Shown: one piece after another, positions 8,731 to 18,514 of the stretch | How positions within the stretch are numbered: position 1 is the stretch's first letter | Layout: each line of letters starts with the position of its first letter | The notes under the pieces: model-generated | What the model was told of the DNA's origin: nothing | What the model saw: the letters and a program-made list of their open reading frames with translations, nothing else | Databases searched by the model: none | Assembly (NCBI RefSeq): GCF_005938225.1 | Contig: NZ_VCPC01000001.1 | Location: 248,001-312,000 of the forward strand | Reading direction: 5' to 3' | Length of the DNA: 64,000 nucleotides | Source of the DNA: Arenibacterium halophilum | GTDB taxonomy: Bacteria > Pseudomonadota > Alphaproteobacteria > Rhodobacterales > Rhodobacteraceae | Position numbers and translations under genes: made by a program

Positions 8731-9788
8731 TCCTGATCGGCACCTTCACACAAGGCGGCGCGGCCGATCCCATTCGCGTGGGCATCCGGCACGATGCCAA
8801 ACCCTTTGTTTATCGCGAGGCGGGTGAACCGAAGGGGTTCCTGTTCGATCTGTGCAAGGCGGTGCTGGACACTTCGGGGCTGGGTTACACGCTGGTCGAT
8901 GTCAACGCAGCCAACCGGCTGTCGTGGCTGGGCGACGAAGACAGGATCGACCTTCTGTGCGACCCGGTGACCGTGACCCTGGATCGGGCCGCCCGGTTTC
9001 AATTCTCGCCCATTGTCTTCGTATCGGGCGGGTCGTTTCTGTACTTCGATGACAAGGAACAGAACGATGCGATCTACCTGGCAGGGCTTGCCCGGATCGA
9101 ACAGGCTGCGGCGGGCGGAACGCTGACAGATTTCAACGGCCGCCGGCTGGTGCCTGCCAAGAATGGCATCGTATCCTATGAAAATGGTGATCCCCCGGGC
9201 GCCGACGCGCATCAGACCAAGGTCGCGTCCTGCCACGGGATCGAGGCTTCCGGCCGGATCGGCACCATCCGCATCGGCGTACTGGATGGCAGCACCGCAC
9301 CCGAAATCATCAACAACGCGCTGCAATCGGGGCGAAGCGTGATCCCCAGAAGCGGCTGGGATACGGTTTGCTACAAGGTGTTCGAAACGCACCAGACGGG
9401 GATTGCCGCGCTCTGCAGCCGCGAGCCGGATTCAAGTGGCGTGCCTCTCAGCTACTACTTTGGTGATCGCGACATCATCCTCAGCTATCTCGACACGCTT
9501 CGCACCGATGGCGCAGTCGATTGCGGCCCCGTTGCGGTGTCAGACAGGTTCTTTTCAGTGGAACCCTATGCGATGGTCTATTCTGACCGTATTGCACCGG
9601 CCGAGATCAAGATATTGCAGAAGGCCCTGCTGGAAACCTTCAGTGCGGTCCGCGAAACCACCACGCCCACCGGCACGCCGTGGCGCACCACGCTGCCGTT
9701 CGAGCTGTTTGCACGCTATTTCCCAGGCAAGGATCCATCGCCCTCGCTGATCACCCTGTTCAAGAGCATGATCGTGCCCGAGCGTTAG
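8700..9788 (+). CDS. Periplasmic solute-binding protein, family 3-like
   Basis: A 362-residue protein overlapping the end of the membrane-protein gene by 31 bases. The ATG at 8700 opens directly into a signal peptide (MRFSIPVLCLILIGTFTQ, cleavage near GGAA). An ATG at 8688 and a GTG at 8673 are alternatives. The fold hallmarks of family 3 binding proteins are present: IRVGIRHDAKPFVY at the mature start, GFLFDLCKAVL, the motif LLCDPVTVTLDRAARFQFS (compare the usual T-x-x-R...FS), and IRIGVLDGST opening the second lobe. About 90 residues rather than the usual ~30 separate FS from the second-lobe motif, so there is an insertion. No ABC permease or ATPase lies beside it; its only partner is the 649-residue membrane protein. 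Ligand unknown. Confidence 0.78.
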   Translation: MRFSIPVLCLILIGTFTQGGAADPIRVGIRHDAKPFVYREAGEPKGFLFDLCKAVLDTSGLGYTLVDVNAANRLSWLGDEDRIDLLCDPVTVTLDRAARFQFSPIVFVSGGSFLYFDDKEQNDAIYLAGLARIEQAAAGGTLTDFNGRRLVPAKNGIVSYENGDPPGADAHQTKVASCHGIEASGRIGTIRIGVLDGSTAPEIINNALQSGRSVIPRSGWDTVCYKVFETHQTGIAALCSREPDSSGVPLSYYFGDRDIILSYLDTLRTDGAVDCGPVAVSDRFFSVEPYAMVYSDRIAPAEIKILQKALLETFSAVRETTTPTGTPWRTTLPFELFARYFPGKDPSPSLITLFKSMIVPER

Positions 9789-9805
9789 ACCGCGCCCTGA
9801 GTGGC

Positions 9806-11329
9806 CTATCCCCCCTGCGCGGCCTGCGTCCTTGCATCCTCTGCCCAAAGCGGGCGCATCGCATCGCGCACCGCCAGAAAACGCCGGTATCGCGCATCAA
9901 AATGCGCCTGCATTGCCGGATCAGGGGTCAGGCGGGTTTTTGTGCGCGCCATCGCGGCGGCAGCGGTTTCAAGATCATCATAAAAACCGGCAGCCACAGA
10001 TGCCCCCATGGCAGCACCCAGCGCGCCGGTTTCCTGCGAGTCTGCCACCCGCACCGGCAGGCCCAATCCGTCCGCGAACATTTGCGGCCACACCGGGCTG
10101 CGCGTCCCCCCACCAGAGAGCGTGGCCGACCGCAGTTTGACCCCGGCTGAGTGGAGCACCTCGACATGGCGTCGGTGTTCGAACATCACGCCTTCAAGGA
10201 TGGCGCGCAGAACATGGCCCTCGCCGTGCCAGCCCCCCAGCCCGTAAAGACCTGCACGAAACTCCGAGCCAAGGCGCGAGCCATACAGGAACGGCAGATA
10301 GATCGGATCGTCGCGCGCCGGGGTGATCCTGGCGATCTGCGCCGCGCACTGGCCAAAGGGGTCATCGTGATGCGCACCGCGTTCCACCAACTCGCGGATG
10401 TACCATTCCAGGTTGGCGGCGGATGTGGCGCTGGATTCGATGTTCATAAAACGGTCATCGCCATAGCGGGCCACCATGAACACCTCTTGCGAGGTGATCG
10501 GCGCGGTCGAGACGACCTGGTTGATGCTCCACGTGCCCACGATCAGAGAGGCCTCTCCCGGTGTCGCCACACCAGAGCCCAGCGCACTGGCGATCACGTC
10601 GAAAAAACCCGCGATGACAGGTGTTCCGGGTGCAAGACCGGTGGCAAGAGCCGCATCGCGGGTGACATGCCCGGCAACCTCGGTTGGCCCGACCAATCGC
10701 GGCAGCATTCCCGCCGCATCTTCAAGCCCGTAAAGCGACAGCAGCCGGTCGTCGTAAACACCATCCGGCATCCGCACCAATCCGCAGCCGGACATGTCCG
10801 ACACGTCGCTGGTGCGCGCGCCAGTCAGCCGGAAGGTGATGACATCCTTGCATAACATCACGGTCGCCGCGCGGCTGTACACCTCGGGCGCATGGCGTTT
10901 CAGCCAGGCCAGCAACATCGGCGTCTGCGACGGCCACGGCTTTTGCAGACACAGGTCGAACAAGGCATCGCCCGCCTGATCCGCCAACGTCCTGGCCATC
11001 TCCGAGGCACGCGTATCAAGCGACTGAATGCCGATCACGGACGCGCCCGCGTCATCGACAAGATACAGCCCGTTGCCATGCCCCGCGCAGCCCACGGCGG
11101 CGATCTCTTCGGGGGCGATACCAGCGTCGGTGATGCAGGCGCGGATCACCTCGCCGGCATTGGCCCACAGTTCGTCGATATCGCGTTCGACCCGCCCCGG
11201 CGCCGGGCTGACCGAGCTACCATCGAGCGCCCGGGCCGCCAGTTGCCGCCCCTCGGCGTCGAACAGCACCGCCTTGATAACGGTATTTCCCGCGTCCAGC
11301 CCCAGCAGGTAGCGCGCACCGTCAGCCAT
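9806..11329 (-). CDS. FGGY-family carbohydrate kinase (L-xylulose/polyol kinase-like)
   Basis: A 507-residue protein. The ATG at 11329 follows GGGAG by 10 bases and overlaps the aldolase stop by 8 bases. It shows the FGGY layout: LLGLDAGNTVIKAVLFD (phosphate 1), GCAGHGNGLYLVD, the central IVGTWSINQVV (phosphate 2) and LSGGGTRSPVWPQMFAD (adenosine). Motifs such as AGFFDVIASAL and PFLYGS are close to E. coli LyxK as I recall it, so an open-chain ketose or polyol is the likely substrate. It is the last gene of the eight-gene operon and should supply the phosphorylated substrate for the GlpD/EryB-like dehydrogenase. Exact substrate unknown. The Lsr-type AI-2 kinase also belongs to this superfamily. 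Confidence 0.85.
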   Translation of the reverse strand: MADGARYLLGLDAGNTVIKAVLFDAEGRQLAARALDGSSVSPAPGRVERDIDELWANAGEVIRACITDAGIAPEEIAAVGCAGHGNGLYLVDDAGASVIGIQSLDTRASEMARTLADQAGDALFDLCLQKPWPSQTPMLLAWLKRHAPEVYSRAATVMLCKDVITFRLTGARTSDVSDMSGCGLVRMPDGVYDDRLLSLYGLEDAAGMLPRLVGPTEVAGHVTRDAALATGLAPGTPVIAGFFDVIASALGSGVATPGEASLIVGTWSINQVVSTAPITSQEVFMVARYGDDRFMNIESSATSAANLEWYIRELVERGAHHDDPFGQCAAQIARITPARDDPIYLPFLYGSRLGSEFRAGLYGLGGWHGEGHVLRAILEGVMFEHRRHVEVLHSAGVKLRSATLSGGGTRSPVWPQMFADGLGLPVRVADSQETGALGAAMGASVAAGFYDDLETAAAAMARTKTRLTPDPAMQAHFDARYRRFLAVRDAMRPLWAEDARTQAAQGG

Positions 11330-12164
11330 TGCGGTAAATCTCCCACGCGGTATCGCCATCCGCGCCGTCATGCACCAGCGCCATCAGCGCCGCGACCACC
11401 GCGCGCGGGTTGTCGTGCTGATAGATGTTGCGACCATAGACCATCCCCCTTGCGCCCTGCGCCATCAACCGGGCCGACCGCGACAGCACCTCCTTCAGGT
11501 CGGCCTTGCCTCCGCCTCGTACCAGAACCGGCACGCGCGCCGCTTCGATCACGCGGTGGAAATCATCGGGATCGTCTGTCGGATCGGCCTTGATGATATC
11601 GGCCCCCATCTCCGAGGCAAGCCGCACCAGCGTCACGATCTTCTCGGCGTTTCCGTCCACCTGATAACCGCCGCGCACGTCGTTGGGCAGCATCACCAGC
11701 GGCTCGATCATCAGCGGCATCCCGTAGCGGTGGCAGGCAGCACGCACCCGGGCGATGTTATTCACGCACTGGCGGAACAATTCGGGTTCGTCGGGCAGCA
11801 TGAACAGGTTCACCACCACGCAGGCGGCATCCATTTCCAGCGCGCCGATGATCGGCTCGTCCGCGTTCTGCAACTCTGACCACATCACCCGGTGCCGGGT
11901 ATCGTTATAGGGGTTGCCCATGTCGATCCGCATGACCAGCGCCGGTTTGGTTTTTTCCGGCCGCGCTTGCAGCAGGTCGGCCTGGCCATAGGTCATCTGG
12001 ATCGCATCGGGCGCCGCCGTAATCAGCGTGTCGACCACACTGGCCATGTCTTCCAGGCCGTTCAGAAAGCCTGGCTCGTTACAGACCCCGTGATCGATGG
12101 CGACGTCAAGACAGCCTCCATTGGTGAACATCCGGTTCATGCGGGCTTTGGGGCTTATGCGCAT
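11322..12164 (-). CDS. Class I aldolase of the DeoC/FbaB/LsrF-like family
   Basis: A 280-residue TIM-barrel protein. The ATG at 12164 follows AGGAG by 9 bases and overlaps the upstream gene by 10 bases. Family signatures are CLDVAIDHG near the start, MIEPLVMLP, the Schiff-base lysine in GADIIKADPTDD, PVLVRGGGK and the phosphate loop GMVYGRNIYQHDNP. Such enzymes cleave or form phosphorylated ketoses such as fructose 1,6-bisphosphate; LsrF acts on a phosphorylated AI-2 product. Coming after a kinase and a glycerol-3-phosphate dehydrogenase-like enzyme, it most simply splits a ketose-1-phosphate into dihydroxyacetone phosphate and an aldehyde. That last step is inference from context. Confidence 0.83.
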   Translation of the reverse strand: MRISPKARMNRMFTNGGCLDVAIDHGVCNEPGFLNGLEDMASVVDTLITAAPDAIQMTYGQADLLQARPEKTKPALVMRIDMGNPYNDTRHRVMWSELQNADEPIIGALEMDAACVVVNLFMLPDEPELFRQCVNNIARVRAACHRYGMPLMIEPLVMLPNDVRGGYQVDGNAEKIVTLVRLASEMGADIIKADPTDDPDDFHRVIEAARVPVLVRGGGKADLKEVLSRSARLMAQGARGMVYGRNIYQHDNPRAVVAALMALVHDGADGDTAWEIYRNG

Positions 12165-13882
12165 TCTGTGCGGCTCCTGTTTTTGTTTCGGGTATCCAGG
12201 TGTTGGGGTGAAACCCCGTGAAACTCGGACAATTCGGCGGTCACGGCGTTGCATTCGCGGCGGGTTCTGTCGTCGGACCAGCCAAGTTCGGCAGCGGCGA
12301 TGGCCGCGATACCCTGCAACAGCGCGCGGTCGATCCGGCCGGTGATGGCAAGCGGGGTACGGCGCAATACGATGTCTGCCAGATGCACGACCCGCTCGGT
12401 TCGGATCAGCCAGACAATCTCGGCTTCGGTCATCGCCAGATCACGGGCCAGCGGCGCATCCGTTTTAGCCACGGCGCAATGGGTCATCACCTGTTCGGCG
12501 CGCGATCCGTAAAGATCAACCAGATGTTCAGCGCGGTCCGTCGAAATGCCAAACCGGTCTTGCAGCGACCGGGCGAGTTCCGCCTGCCCTGGAAATCCTG
12601 CTCCGCCCCCAATGGGTACTGTGCCGGTGTCCAGCCGCCGCCGTTCCCCGATCTCGGCGAGAACAAGATCGCTGGCCTGCGCCGCGAAGGCACGGAATGT
12701 CGTCCACTTGCCCCCGATCATGCAAAATTGCGGGACCGGCCCGTCAACACGCAGAACGTCATGATCGCGGCTGATGCGGCCGGTAAAATCGGCGTCACTG
12801 GCGGGCAGCGGCCGGATGCCGCTGTAGCTGAACACGATCTGCCCCGGGTCGACCGGGATCGCGGGGAACAGACGCCGCAACGAGTCGAGGATATAGTCCC
12901 GCTCTTCCGGCTCACACCGGGTGCGCGTTACCTTGCTGACGCGAATGTCGGTCGATCCGGCAAGCACCTTGCCAAGGTAGGGGAACACGATACAGACCCG
13001 CCCGTCGACGTTTTCAAAGAACATCATGTGCCCGCCCAACGCACGGGCCAGAGCCGGATTATCAAGGATCAGGTGTGAGCCCTTGGTGCCTGTGACCAAG
13101 GGAGGCGCGTTTTCCCCCGGGAAAAGGGAGCGGCGCACCTCGTCCAGCCACGCCCCGGCGGCATTCACCACCACCTTAGGCGACACCGGCAAGCACGTAT
13201 CGCTTTCGTGATCCAGCAGGACAAAGCTGCCGCCCTTTTGCGTCAATTCGGCATAGTTCAGCGCCACAGACCCGGAGCCGGCGCGTTCGGCATCCTGCAG
13301 CAATTCAATCCCCAACCGCTCGGGATAGGAAATCCACGCATCGTGATAGGTGGCCGAGCAGGTCAGCCCCGGAAACAGATCGGGCCAGAGTTGCCGCGTG
13401 CGGCGAGCGCTGTTGAAACGGTGGCGCGGCAGCCTGCGGCCTTTGCGCGACACAAAATCGTACAGCGACAACCCCAGCTTGATGGGCAACGCGCCCCGGC
13501 GTGTCGGCCGCCCGGTACGCCCCAGAAAGCCTGCCGCCGCGTTCCACATTCCGGAAACCAGCGGCACGATGGGCACGGTTGTTGGCAGCGGGCGCACCAG
13601 ATGCGGCGCATTGCGCAATAGCGCGTCCCGTTCTGACAAAGACTCGCGCACCAGCGCGAATTCACCGTTCTCAAGATAGCGCAACCCGCCGTGGATCATC
13701 CGCGATGGGGCGGCGCTGCACCCTGAACAGAAGTCGTTCTTTTCCACGAGCAGAACCCGCAGCCCCTGCAACGAGAGATCGCGATAGACGCCCAAGCCGT
13801 TGATGCCTCCGCCGATCACCACGGCGTCAAAGGCGGCATCGGCACGGATATGATCTAGGGCCTGGCCTCTTTGCATCGGCAT
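12155..13882 (-). CDS. FAD-dependent glycerol-3-phosphate dehydrogenase-like (GlpD/EryB family)
   Basis: A 575-residue flavoprotein. The ATG at 13882 has GGAG 6 bases upstream. The N-terminal FAD-binding Rossmann motif is VVIGGGINGLGVYRDLSLQGLRV, followed by family motifs SRMIHGGLRYLE, VVNAAGAW and, near the middle, GSTDIRVS and FSYSGIRPL. A C-terminal GlpD-type helical domain follows. Family members oxidise the carbon next to a phosphorylated carbon: GlpD makes dihydroxyacetone phosphate and EryB makes erythrulose 1-phosphate. In this operon it probably oxidises the polyol phosphate made by the FGGY kinase. Electrons would go to the quinone pool at the inner membrane. The presence of a transport and kinase operon argues against a housekeeping GlpD role. 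Confidence 0.87.
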   Translation of the reverse strand: MPMQRGQALDHIRADAAFDAVVIGGGINGLGVYRDLSLQGLRVLLVEKNDFCSGCSAAPSRMIHGGLRYLENGEFALVRESLSERDALLRNAPHLVRPLPTTVPIVPLVSGMWNAAAGFLGRTGRPTRRGALPIKLGLSLYDFVSRKGRRLPRHRFNSARRTRQLWPDLFPGLTCSATYHDAWISYPERLGIELLQDAERAGSGSVALNYAELTQKGGSFVLLDHESDTCLPVSPKVVVNAAGAWLDEVRRSLFPGENAPPLVTGTKGSHLILDNPALARALGGHMMFFENVDGRVCIVFPYLGKVLAGSTDIRVSKVTRTRCEPEERDYILDSLRRLFPAIPVDPGQIVFSYSGIRPLPASDADFTGRISRDHDVLRVDGPVPQFCMIGGKWTTFRAFAAQASDLVLAEIGERRRLDTGTVPIGGGAGFPGQAELARSLQDRFGISTDRAEHLVDLYGSRAEQVMTHCAVAKTDAPLARDLAMTEAEIVWLIRTERVVHLADIVLRRTPLAITGRIDRALLQGIAAIAAAELGWSDDRTRRECNAVTAELSEFHGVSPQHLDTRNKNRSRTECA

Positions 13883-13951
13883 GACGGTCTCCTGCGCCGG
13901 ACGGGGCGTTCCGGCGTTTCTTCGGGCGGGTGGCGGGTAACGTTGCTCCGG

Positions 13952-14947
13952 TCAGGCGGCCATCGCCGAAAGACGCCGGTCCGCCGCTGCGGTGATGGTG
14001 TCCACCTCTGCGGGCGCAAGCCTGATGCGACCGGCGGCGGCATTCTCGCGCGCCTGGTCAGCCGTCCGCGCACCACACAGCGAAAAGGTGATCCCCGGCT
14101 GCTGCAGCGTCCAGGCGACAACAACCTGAGCACGGGTTGCTCCATGGGCCTCGGCGATCGGGTCGATTTCACGCATCAACGTCTCGACCTGTTGCAGGTT
14201 CTCGCGCGAAAACAGGGGGTTATCCTTGCGCAGGTCGTCACCCTCGAACCTGCGGTCAGGGCCCATCTTGCCACTCAGCAGGCCAAGCGCCAGCGACGAG
14301 TAGCTCAGAACCGACACACCCTTTTTCCGACACAGCGGCAGATGCGTCTGTTCGATGCCGCGCTTGACCATCGAATATTCCTCTTGCACGGCGTCCAGCT
14401 GGCCCGTGTCCAGGTAGGCGCGGATGTCCTGTGCCGAGGTGTTGCTGGCCCCGACCGAGCGGATCTTGCCGTCGCGCTTCAGGGTTTCCAGCGCCGCCAT
14501 CGTTTCATCAACGGGCGTCGTCGGATCCTGCCAATGGGTGATATAGTGGTCGATATAGTCGGTGCGCAGGCGGCGCAGGCTTTGCTCCACCTCGTGAATG
14601 ATCGACTCGCGCCCCAGATAGCGATGCACCGGCCCGCTTTCGTAGTCGAAGAAATGGTTGCCTTTCTGCGTGTCCCAGACCAGCCCGCATTTGGTGGCCA
14701 GCACGACCTTGTCGCGGCGGCATGCGATGGCGCGGCCAACGATCTCTTCGGCCAGACCCTGACCATAGGCGGGCGCGGTGTCGATCAGCGTGATGCCCTC
14801 GTCGAGCGCAGTGTGGATCGCCGAGATCGAGGCGGCTTCGTCGGTACCGCCCCACATCCAGCCCCCGATGGCCCATGTTCCCAGCCCCACAGCCGAGGCC
14901 TTGATCCCCGAGGCCCCGATGGGGCGGCACAGCATTTCATGCGACAT
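13952..14947 (-). CDS. Aldo/keto reductase
   Basis: A 331-residue AKR-fold oxidoreductase. The catalytic set is visible: Asp and Tyr in IDTAPAYG, Lys in LATKCG and His in YITHWQDP. A SVGASNTS motif follows, and the NADP site is expected near SLCGARTADQARENAAAG. The ATG at 14947 overlaps the end of the regulator gene by 11 bases. Close relatives are annotated as general sugar or aldehyde reductases. In this operon it could oxidise the imported polyol or reduce the aldehyde released by the aldolase; the sequence does not decide which. Confidence 0.87.
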   Translation of the reverse strand: MSHEMLCRPIGASGIKASAVGLGTWAIGGWMWGGTDEAASISAIHTALDEGITLIDTAPAYGQGLAEEIVGRAIACRRDKVVLATKCGLVWDTQKGNHFFDYESGPVHRYLGRESIIHEVEQSLRRLRTDYIDHYITHWQDPTTPVDETMAALETLKRDGKIRSVGASNTSAQDIRAYLDTGQLDAVQEEYSMVKRGIEQTHLPLCRKKGVSVLSYSSLALGLLSGKMGPDRRFEGDDLRKDNPLFSRENLQQVETLMREIDPIAEAHGATRAQVVVAWTLQQPGITFSLCGARTADQARENAAAGRIRLAPAEVDTITAAADRRLSAMAA

Positions 14948-15917
14948 TCTTCGATCCTTTCAAATTTCCAAGCAGAGCAGTTACCGTTTCCTCATCCGAC
15001 ACGAGCGTATGCAGGAAACCACCGTTCAGCACCGCTTGCAGCGGTCGCGCCTTCTGCGGGCCAGAGGCCACGCCGATCACCACCCGGCACGAGCCGAGCT
15101 CGGCCGGGTTTACCGCCACAAGGCGCCTGTTCAGTTCATAGTCGGCCACCGTCCCGTCACGGCCAACGAGATGCGCCAGGAACTCGGCCTCGACCCCCAT
15201 ACGCACAAGCATCTCGCGGTCGGATTTCGGCACCGGGTTCAAGTCGTAGTAACTTGACCCGCTGGGCGCGACCGAACCGACGCCGGTCAGCGCAACGGTC
15301 GCCCCGCGCGCAAGATCAAGAATGTCGCGCACCTGCGCCATATCCTTGAGCATGTCGCATTGTTGCCGGTTCTCGGCGAACAGCGGCGCGTGCAACAGCA
15401 TCGCGCGGCCCGACAGCCGCTCGGCCAAAAGCGATACCAGCCGGTTCACATCGGTATAGAACTTTCCTTGCACCCCGCCGGTCAGCGGCACCACGGTTAC
15501 GTCCATCGGCCTCTCGGCGACAAGGTTCTCGACCACCGCGCTGACCGCGCGGCCGCCGGAAATGGCGATCACATCGCCGTCGCGCAGGTTTTCCAGAAGC
15601 AGCCCGGCGGCGGCCCGCCCGACCTGGTTCAGCGTTGTTTCTGCATTGCCCAGCACCGAAGGTGTCACCACGGCAGCACGCAACGCCCCAGCTCCGCACA
15701 GGTCGGCTTCAAGCTCGGCCAGCCGGGGAAAGGGTGTATCTATGCTGATCTTGACCATGCCCAGTTTGCGCCCCTGCGCAATCAGCCGATTCACCTTGGA
15801 ATGCGACATGTTCAGCTTGTCTGCGATCTCGGACTGTTTCATCCCTTCGATGAAGTGCAGCGTCAGCACCGTCTGGATCAGGCGCGAAAGTTCGAAATCT
15901 GTGGTTGGATCCTGCAT
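14937..15917 (-). CDS. SorC/DeoR-type sugar-responsive transcriptional regulator
   Basis: A 326-residue regulator starting at the ATG at 15917; the open frame continues upstream only as an off-frame reading of the permease gene. Residues ~10-60 are a helix-turn-helix of SorC type (TLHFIEGMKQSEIADKLNMS, then SKVNRLIAQGRKLGMV). The rest is a sugar-phosphate binding domain with DVIAISGGRAVSAVVENL and LTGVGSVAPSGSSYY. Members such as EryD and LsrR sense a phosphorylated pathway intermediate and usually repress their own operon. It sits within the operon between transporter and enzymes, so it is probably autoregulatory. Likely targets are the TGAAAT-TT-ATTTCA palindromes upstream of the binding-protein gene. 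Confidence 0.86.
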   Translation of the reverse strand: MQDPTTDFELSRLIQTVLTLHFIEGMKQSEIADKLNMSHSKVNRLIAQGRKLGMVKISIDTPFPRLAELEADLCGAGALRAAVVTPSVLGNAETTLNQVGRAAAGLLLENLRDGDVIAISGGRAVSAVVENLVAERPMDVTVVPLTGGVQGKFYTDVNRLVSLLAERLSGRAMLLHAPLFAENRQQCDMLKDMAQVRDILDLARGATVALTGVGSVAPSGSSYYDLNPVPKSDREMLVRMGVEAEFLAHLVGRDGTVADYELNRRLVAVNPAELGSCRVVIGVASGPQKARPLQAVLNGGFLHTLVSDEETVTALLGNLKGSKNVA

Positions 15918-15925
15918 CGCCTGCC

Positions 15926-16933
15926 CTACCCGCGCCGCTTGTTCAGGAACAGATCGATGGTGACCGCCGCCAGAAGGATCGAGCCGCGAATGATGTCCTG
16001 CCAGTAGACAGAGACATCCAGCAGCGCGAGCGAGCTTGACACCAGCGAAAGCAGCGCCGCGCCAAGGATCGCGCCAAAGATCGTACCTGTCCCGCCGTTC
16101 AGGCTGGCCCCGCCGATCACCGCCGCGGCAATCACGTTCAGCTCCATCCCGATGCCGAAGGTGGGCTGCGCCGAACCGAAGCGCGCCATATAGATCACGC
16201 CAGCCACGCCGCAGAGCGTTGAACACAGGGTCGTGGTGGCAAAGATCACCCGCTTTGTGCGGATCCCGGAATAGGCCGCGGCGCGTTCGTTGCTGCCGGT
16301 ATAGAACACCTTGCGAAACATCGTCGTGCGGCGCAGCAGGATATCGAAGATCACAACGATCACGATAAACGTCAGGATCACCACTGGCACCGGCCCAAGC
16401 GAGCCCTGCCCAATGAACTTGAATTCCGGTGGCAGGGTATAGAGCCCAAGCGGCCGGCCCCCCGTCCCAAGCAGGCAGATCCCCCGTGCAATCACCATGA
16501 CCGCAAGCGACACGATGAAATGGTGCAGCCCAATCTTGGTAACGAAAAAGCCCATGAAGGCCCCCACGGCTGTGCAGCAGCCGATGGCGATCGCCGAGGC
16601 GATCCAGGGATCGAAACCAGCCAGAAACAACCAGCCGCCAATCACCATGGCCAGCGCCGTCACCGACCCGACCGACAGATCGATACCGCCCGAGATCAGC
16701 AGGATCGTCATCCCCACCACGACGATGCCCTCGACCGCGAATGCCATGATGACCGTGCGGATGTTCACCCAGGTAAGGAAATAGGGCGAGGCGAAAGACA
16801 TCACCACCACAAGCAGAAGGATGATCGCGATCAGCCCGGTTTCGCGCATCTTCAGCAGGCCCTTGGCGACACCCGGCCCTTTGGGCTGTCGCGTTCCGTC
16901 GATGCCGATTGCTTGATCCGTACCGCTTTGCAT
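15926..16933 (-). CDS. Ribose-type ABC transporter permease (RbsC family)
   Basis: A 335-residue inner-membrane permease. Translation most likely starts at the ATG at 16933, whose A is the last base of the ATPase stop (TGATG), so the two are coupled; a GTG at 16936 is an alternative. About eight to ten hydrophobic segments are visible. The family signature [10 protein letters not shown] lies near residue 85, and the conserved region [20 protein letters not shown] lies near residue 275. It forms the membrane pore for the binding protein and ATPase of this operon, importing a sugar or polyol. Confidence 0.92.
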   Translation of the reverse strand: MQSGTDQAIGIDGTRQPKGPGVAKGLLKMRETGLIAIILLLVVVMSFASPYFLTWVNIRTVIMAFAVEGIVVVGMTILLISGGIDLSVGSVTALAMVIGGWLFLAGFDPWIASAIAIGCCTAVGAFMGFFVTKIGLHHFIVSLAVMVIARGICLLGTGGRPLGLYTLPPEFKFIGQGSLGPVPVVILTFIVIVVIFDILLRRTTMFRKVFYTGSNERAAAYSGIRTKRVIFATTTLCSTLCGVAGVIYMARFGSAQPTFGIGMELNVIAAAVIGGASLNGGTGTIFGAILGAALLSLVSSSLALLDVSVYWQDIIRGSILLAAVTIDLFLNKRRG

Positions 16934-18444
16934 CACTGTGCCGCTCCCTCAAATGCCACGCCGGAGGCTAGGCTCATGATGGCCTCCTCGGTCATCTCGT
17001 TGCCCGTGACTTCCCCGCCAACGCGCCCTTCCCGGATCACCAGGATCCGGTCACACAGCCCAATCAACTCGGGCAGTTCCGAGGAAATCACCACGATGCC
17101 CACGCCGCTTTGCGCCAGATCGCGCAGGATGCGGTGGATCTCGGCCTTGGCGCCCACGTCCACGCCCCGGGTCGGTTCATCCAGAAAGATCAGCGCCGGA
17201 TCGACAGACAGCATTTTCGCAATCGCCACCTTCTGCTGATTGCCGCCCGACAGGGATGACACCGGATCGCTGAGGCGCCCGTATTTCAGTCCCAGCCGCT
17301 GGCCCAACTCGCGCGCGCGGGCGTGTTCCTTGCGCGCGTCGATCCTGCCACCGCGCCGCGCGATGCGCGACAGATCGAGCGCCGAGATATTCTCGGCAAT
17401 CGACATATCGAGGAACAAGCCCGACCCTTTTCTGTCTTCCGAAAGGTACACCATTCCCGCGTCGATACTTTCGCCATAATCCCTTAATTTTAGTGGCTTG
17501 CCGTTCAGCCAGACCTCTCCGGTGATGTCCCCTTCGATCCGGCAGATGCCCTTGGCGATCTCGCTGCGCCCGGCCCCGATCAGACCGGCGATGCCCAGAA
17601 CCTCTCGGCGTTTCAGGTGGAACGACACATCGCGAAAGCGCGTCGCCTCGCTGAGATTGCGCACGTCCAGCACGACATCGGAGCCCGGAGCGTCGGCCTT
17701 GTCGGGATACAGGTCGTCGATGACCCGCCCCACCATCGCTTTCACCACATCCTGCGGCTCGATTTCGGAAACCTGCATGGTCGAGATATGGCGGCCATCC
17801 CGGAACACGGTCACCCGGTCACAATTGTCGAAGATCTCGGCCATCCTGTGCGAGATATAGATGATCGCGATGCCTCGGTCCGCGAGGCGCCGCATGATCC
17901 CAAACAGGATCTGGGCTTCCTTGTCAGTCAGCGCCGCCGTCGGTTCATCAAGGATCAGCACCTTGCAGTCCAGCGTCAGCGCCTTGGCAATCTCGACCAG
18001 CTGCTGGTTCGAAATCGACAGGTCTCCGGCCCGCTGTCGCGGATCGATATCGGCAAGCTGGCCCAGCACTTCGGCCGCCCGCGCCTCTAGTGCCGCATAG
18101 TCGACGAACAGCCTGCGGCTCATGTTCATCTGTGCCATCAGGATGTTTTCTGCCACCGAAACATCCGGGCACAGCGCGATTTCCTGATGCACCAGCCCGA
18201 TCCCAAGCTTTTGTGCCTCGGTCGGTGACCCAATGGTCACCTCGCGCCCTTCCCACGAGATGGTGCCGCGGTCGGGCGCCAGAATGCCGTCGATCACGTT
18301 CATCAGGGTCGATTTCCCGGCGCCGTTCTCGCCCGCAAGGGCGTGGATTTCGCCCCGCCGCATGGTCAGATCCACGCCGCGCAGCGCCTGCACCGAGCCA
18401 AAGGACTTGTGGATCCCGGACAGTTTCAGAACGACATCAGTCAT
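16933..18444 (-). CDS. Ribose-type ABC transporter ATPase with two nucleotide-binding domains (RbsA family)
   Basis: A 503-residue protein with two ABC domains. The first has Walker [10 protein letters not shown] and Walker [12 protein letters not shown], but its signature reads LSISNQQLV instead of LSGGQ. The second has a degenerate Walker A (GLIGAGRSE), a good signature ([13 protein letters not shown]) and Walker [12 protein letters not shown]. This asymmetry is normal for RbsA-like sugar importers. The ATG at 18444 is preferred because AGGGTG lies 6 bases before it; a GTG at 18453 is possible. It powers import through the adjacent permease. Confidence 0.93.
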   Translation of the reverse strand: MTDVVLKLSGIHKSFGSVQALRGVDLTMRRGEIHALAGENGAGKSTLMNVIDGILAPDRGTISWEGREVTIGSPTEAQKLGIGLVHQEIALCPDVSVAENILMAQMNMSRRLFVDYAALEARAAEVLGQLADIDPRQRAGDLSISNQQLVEIAKALTLDCKVLILDEPTAALTDKEAQILFGIMRRLADRGIAIIYISHRMAEIFDNCDRVTVFRDGRHISTMQVSEIEPQDVVKAMVGRVIDDLYPDKADAPGSDVVLDVRNLSEATRFRDVSFHLKRREVLGIAGLIGAGRSEIAKGICRIEGDITGEVWLNGKPLKLRDYGESIDAGMVYLSEDRKGSGLFLDMSIAENISALDLSRIARRGGRIDARKEHARARELGQRLGLKYGRLSDPVSSLSGGNQQKVAIAKMLSVDPALIFLDEPTRGVDVGAKAEIHRILRDLAQSGVGIVVISSELPELIGLCDRILVIREGRVGGEVTGNEMTEEAIMSLASGVAFEGAAQ

Positions 18445-18514
18445 TGCGATCACCCTAATCGGCGGACAGTGGCAGCAGACGGCAGGGCTGTGCTGCCGCC
18501 TGCTGAACCCGGTC

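Noticed and set aside
15918-16952. N-terminal extension of the SorC-type regulator to 671 residues
   Set aside because: The extra part is the permease gene read in another frame; the SorC helix-turn-helix begins right after the ATG at 15917.
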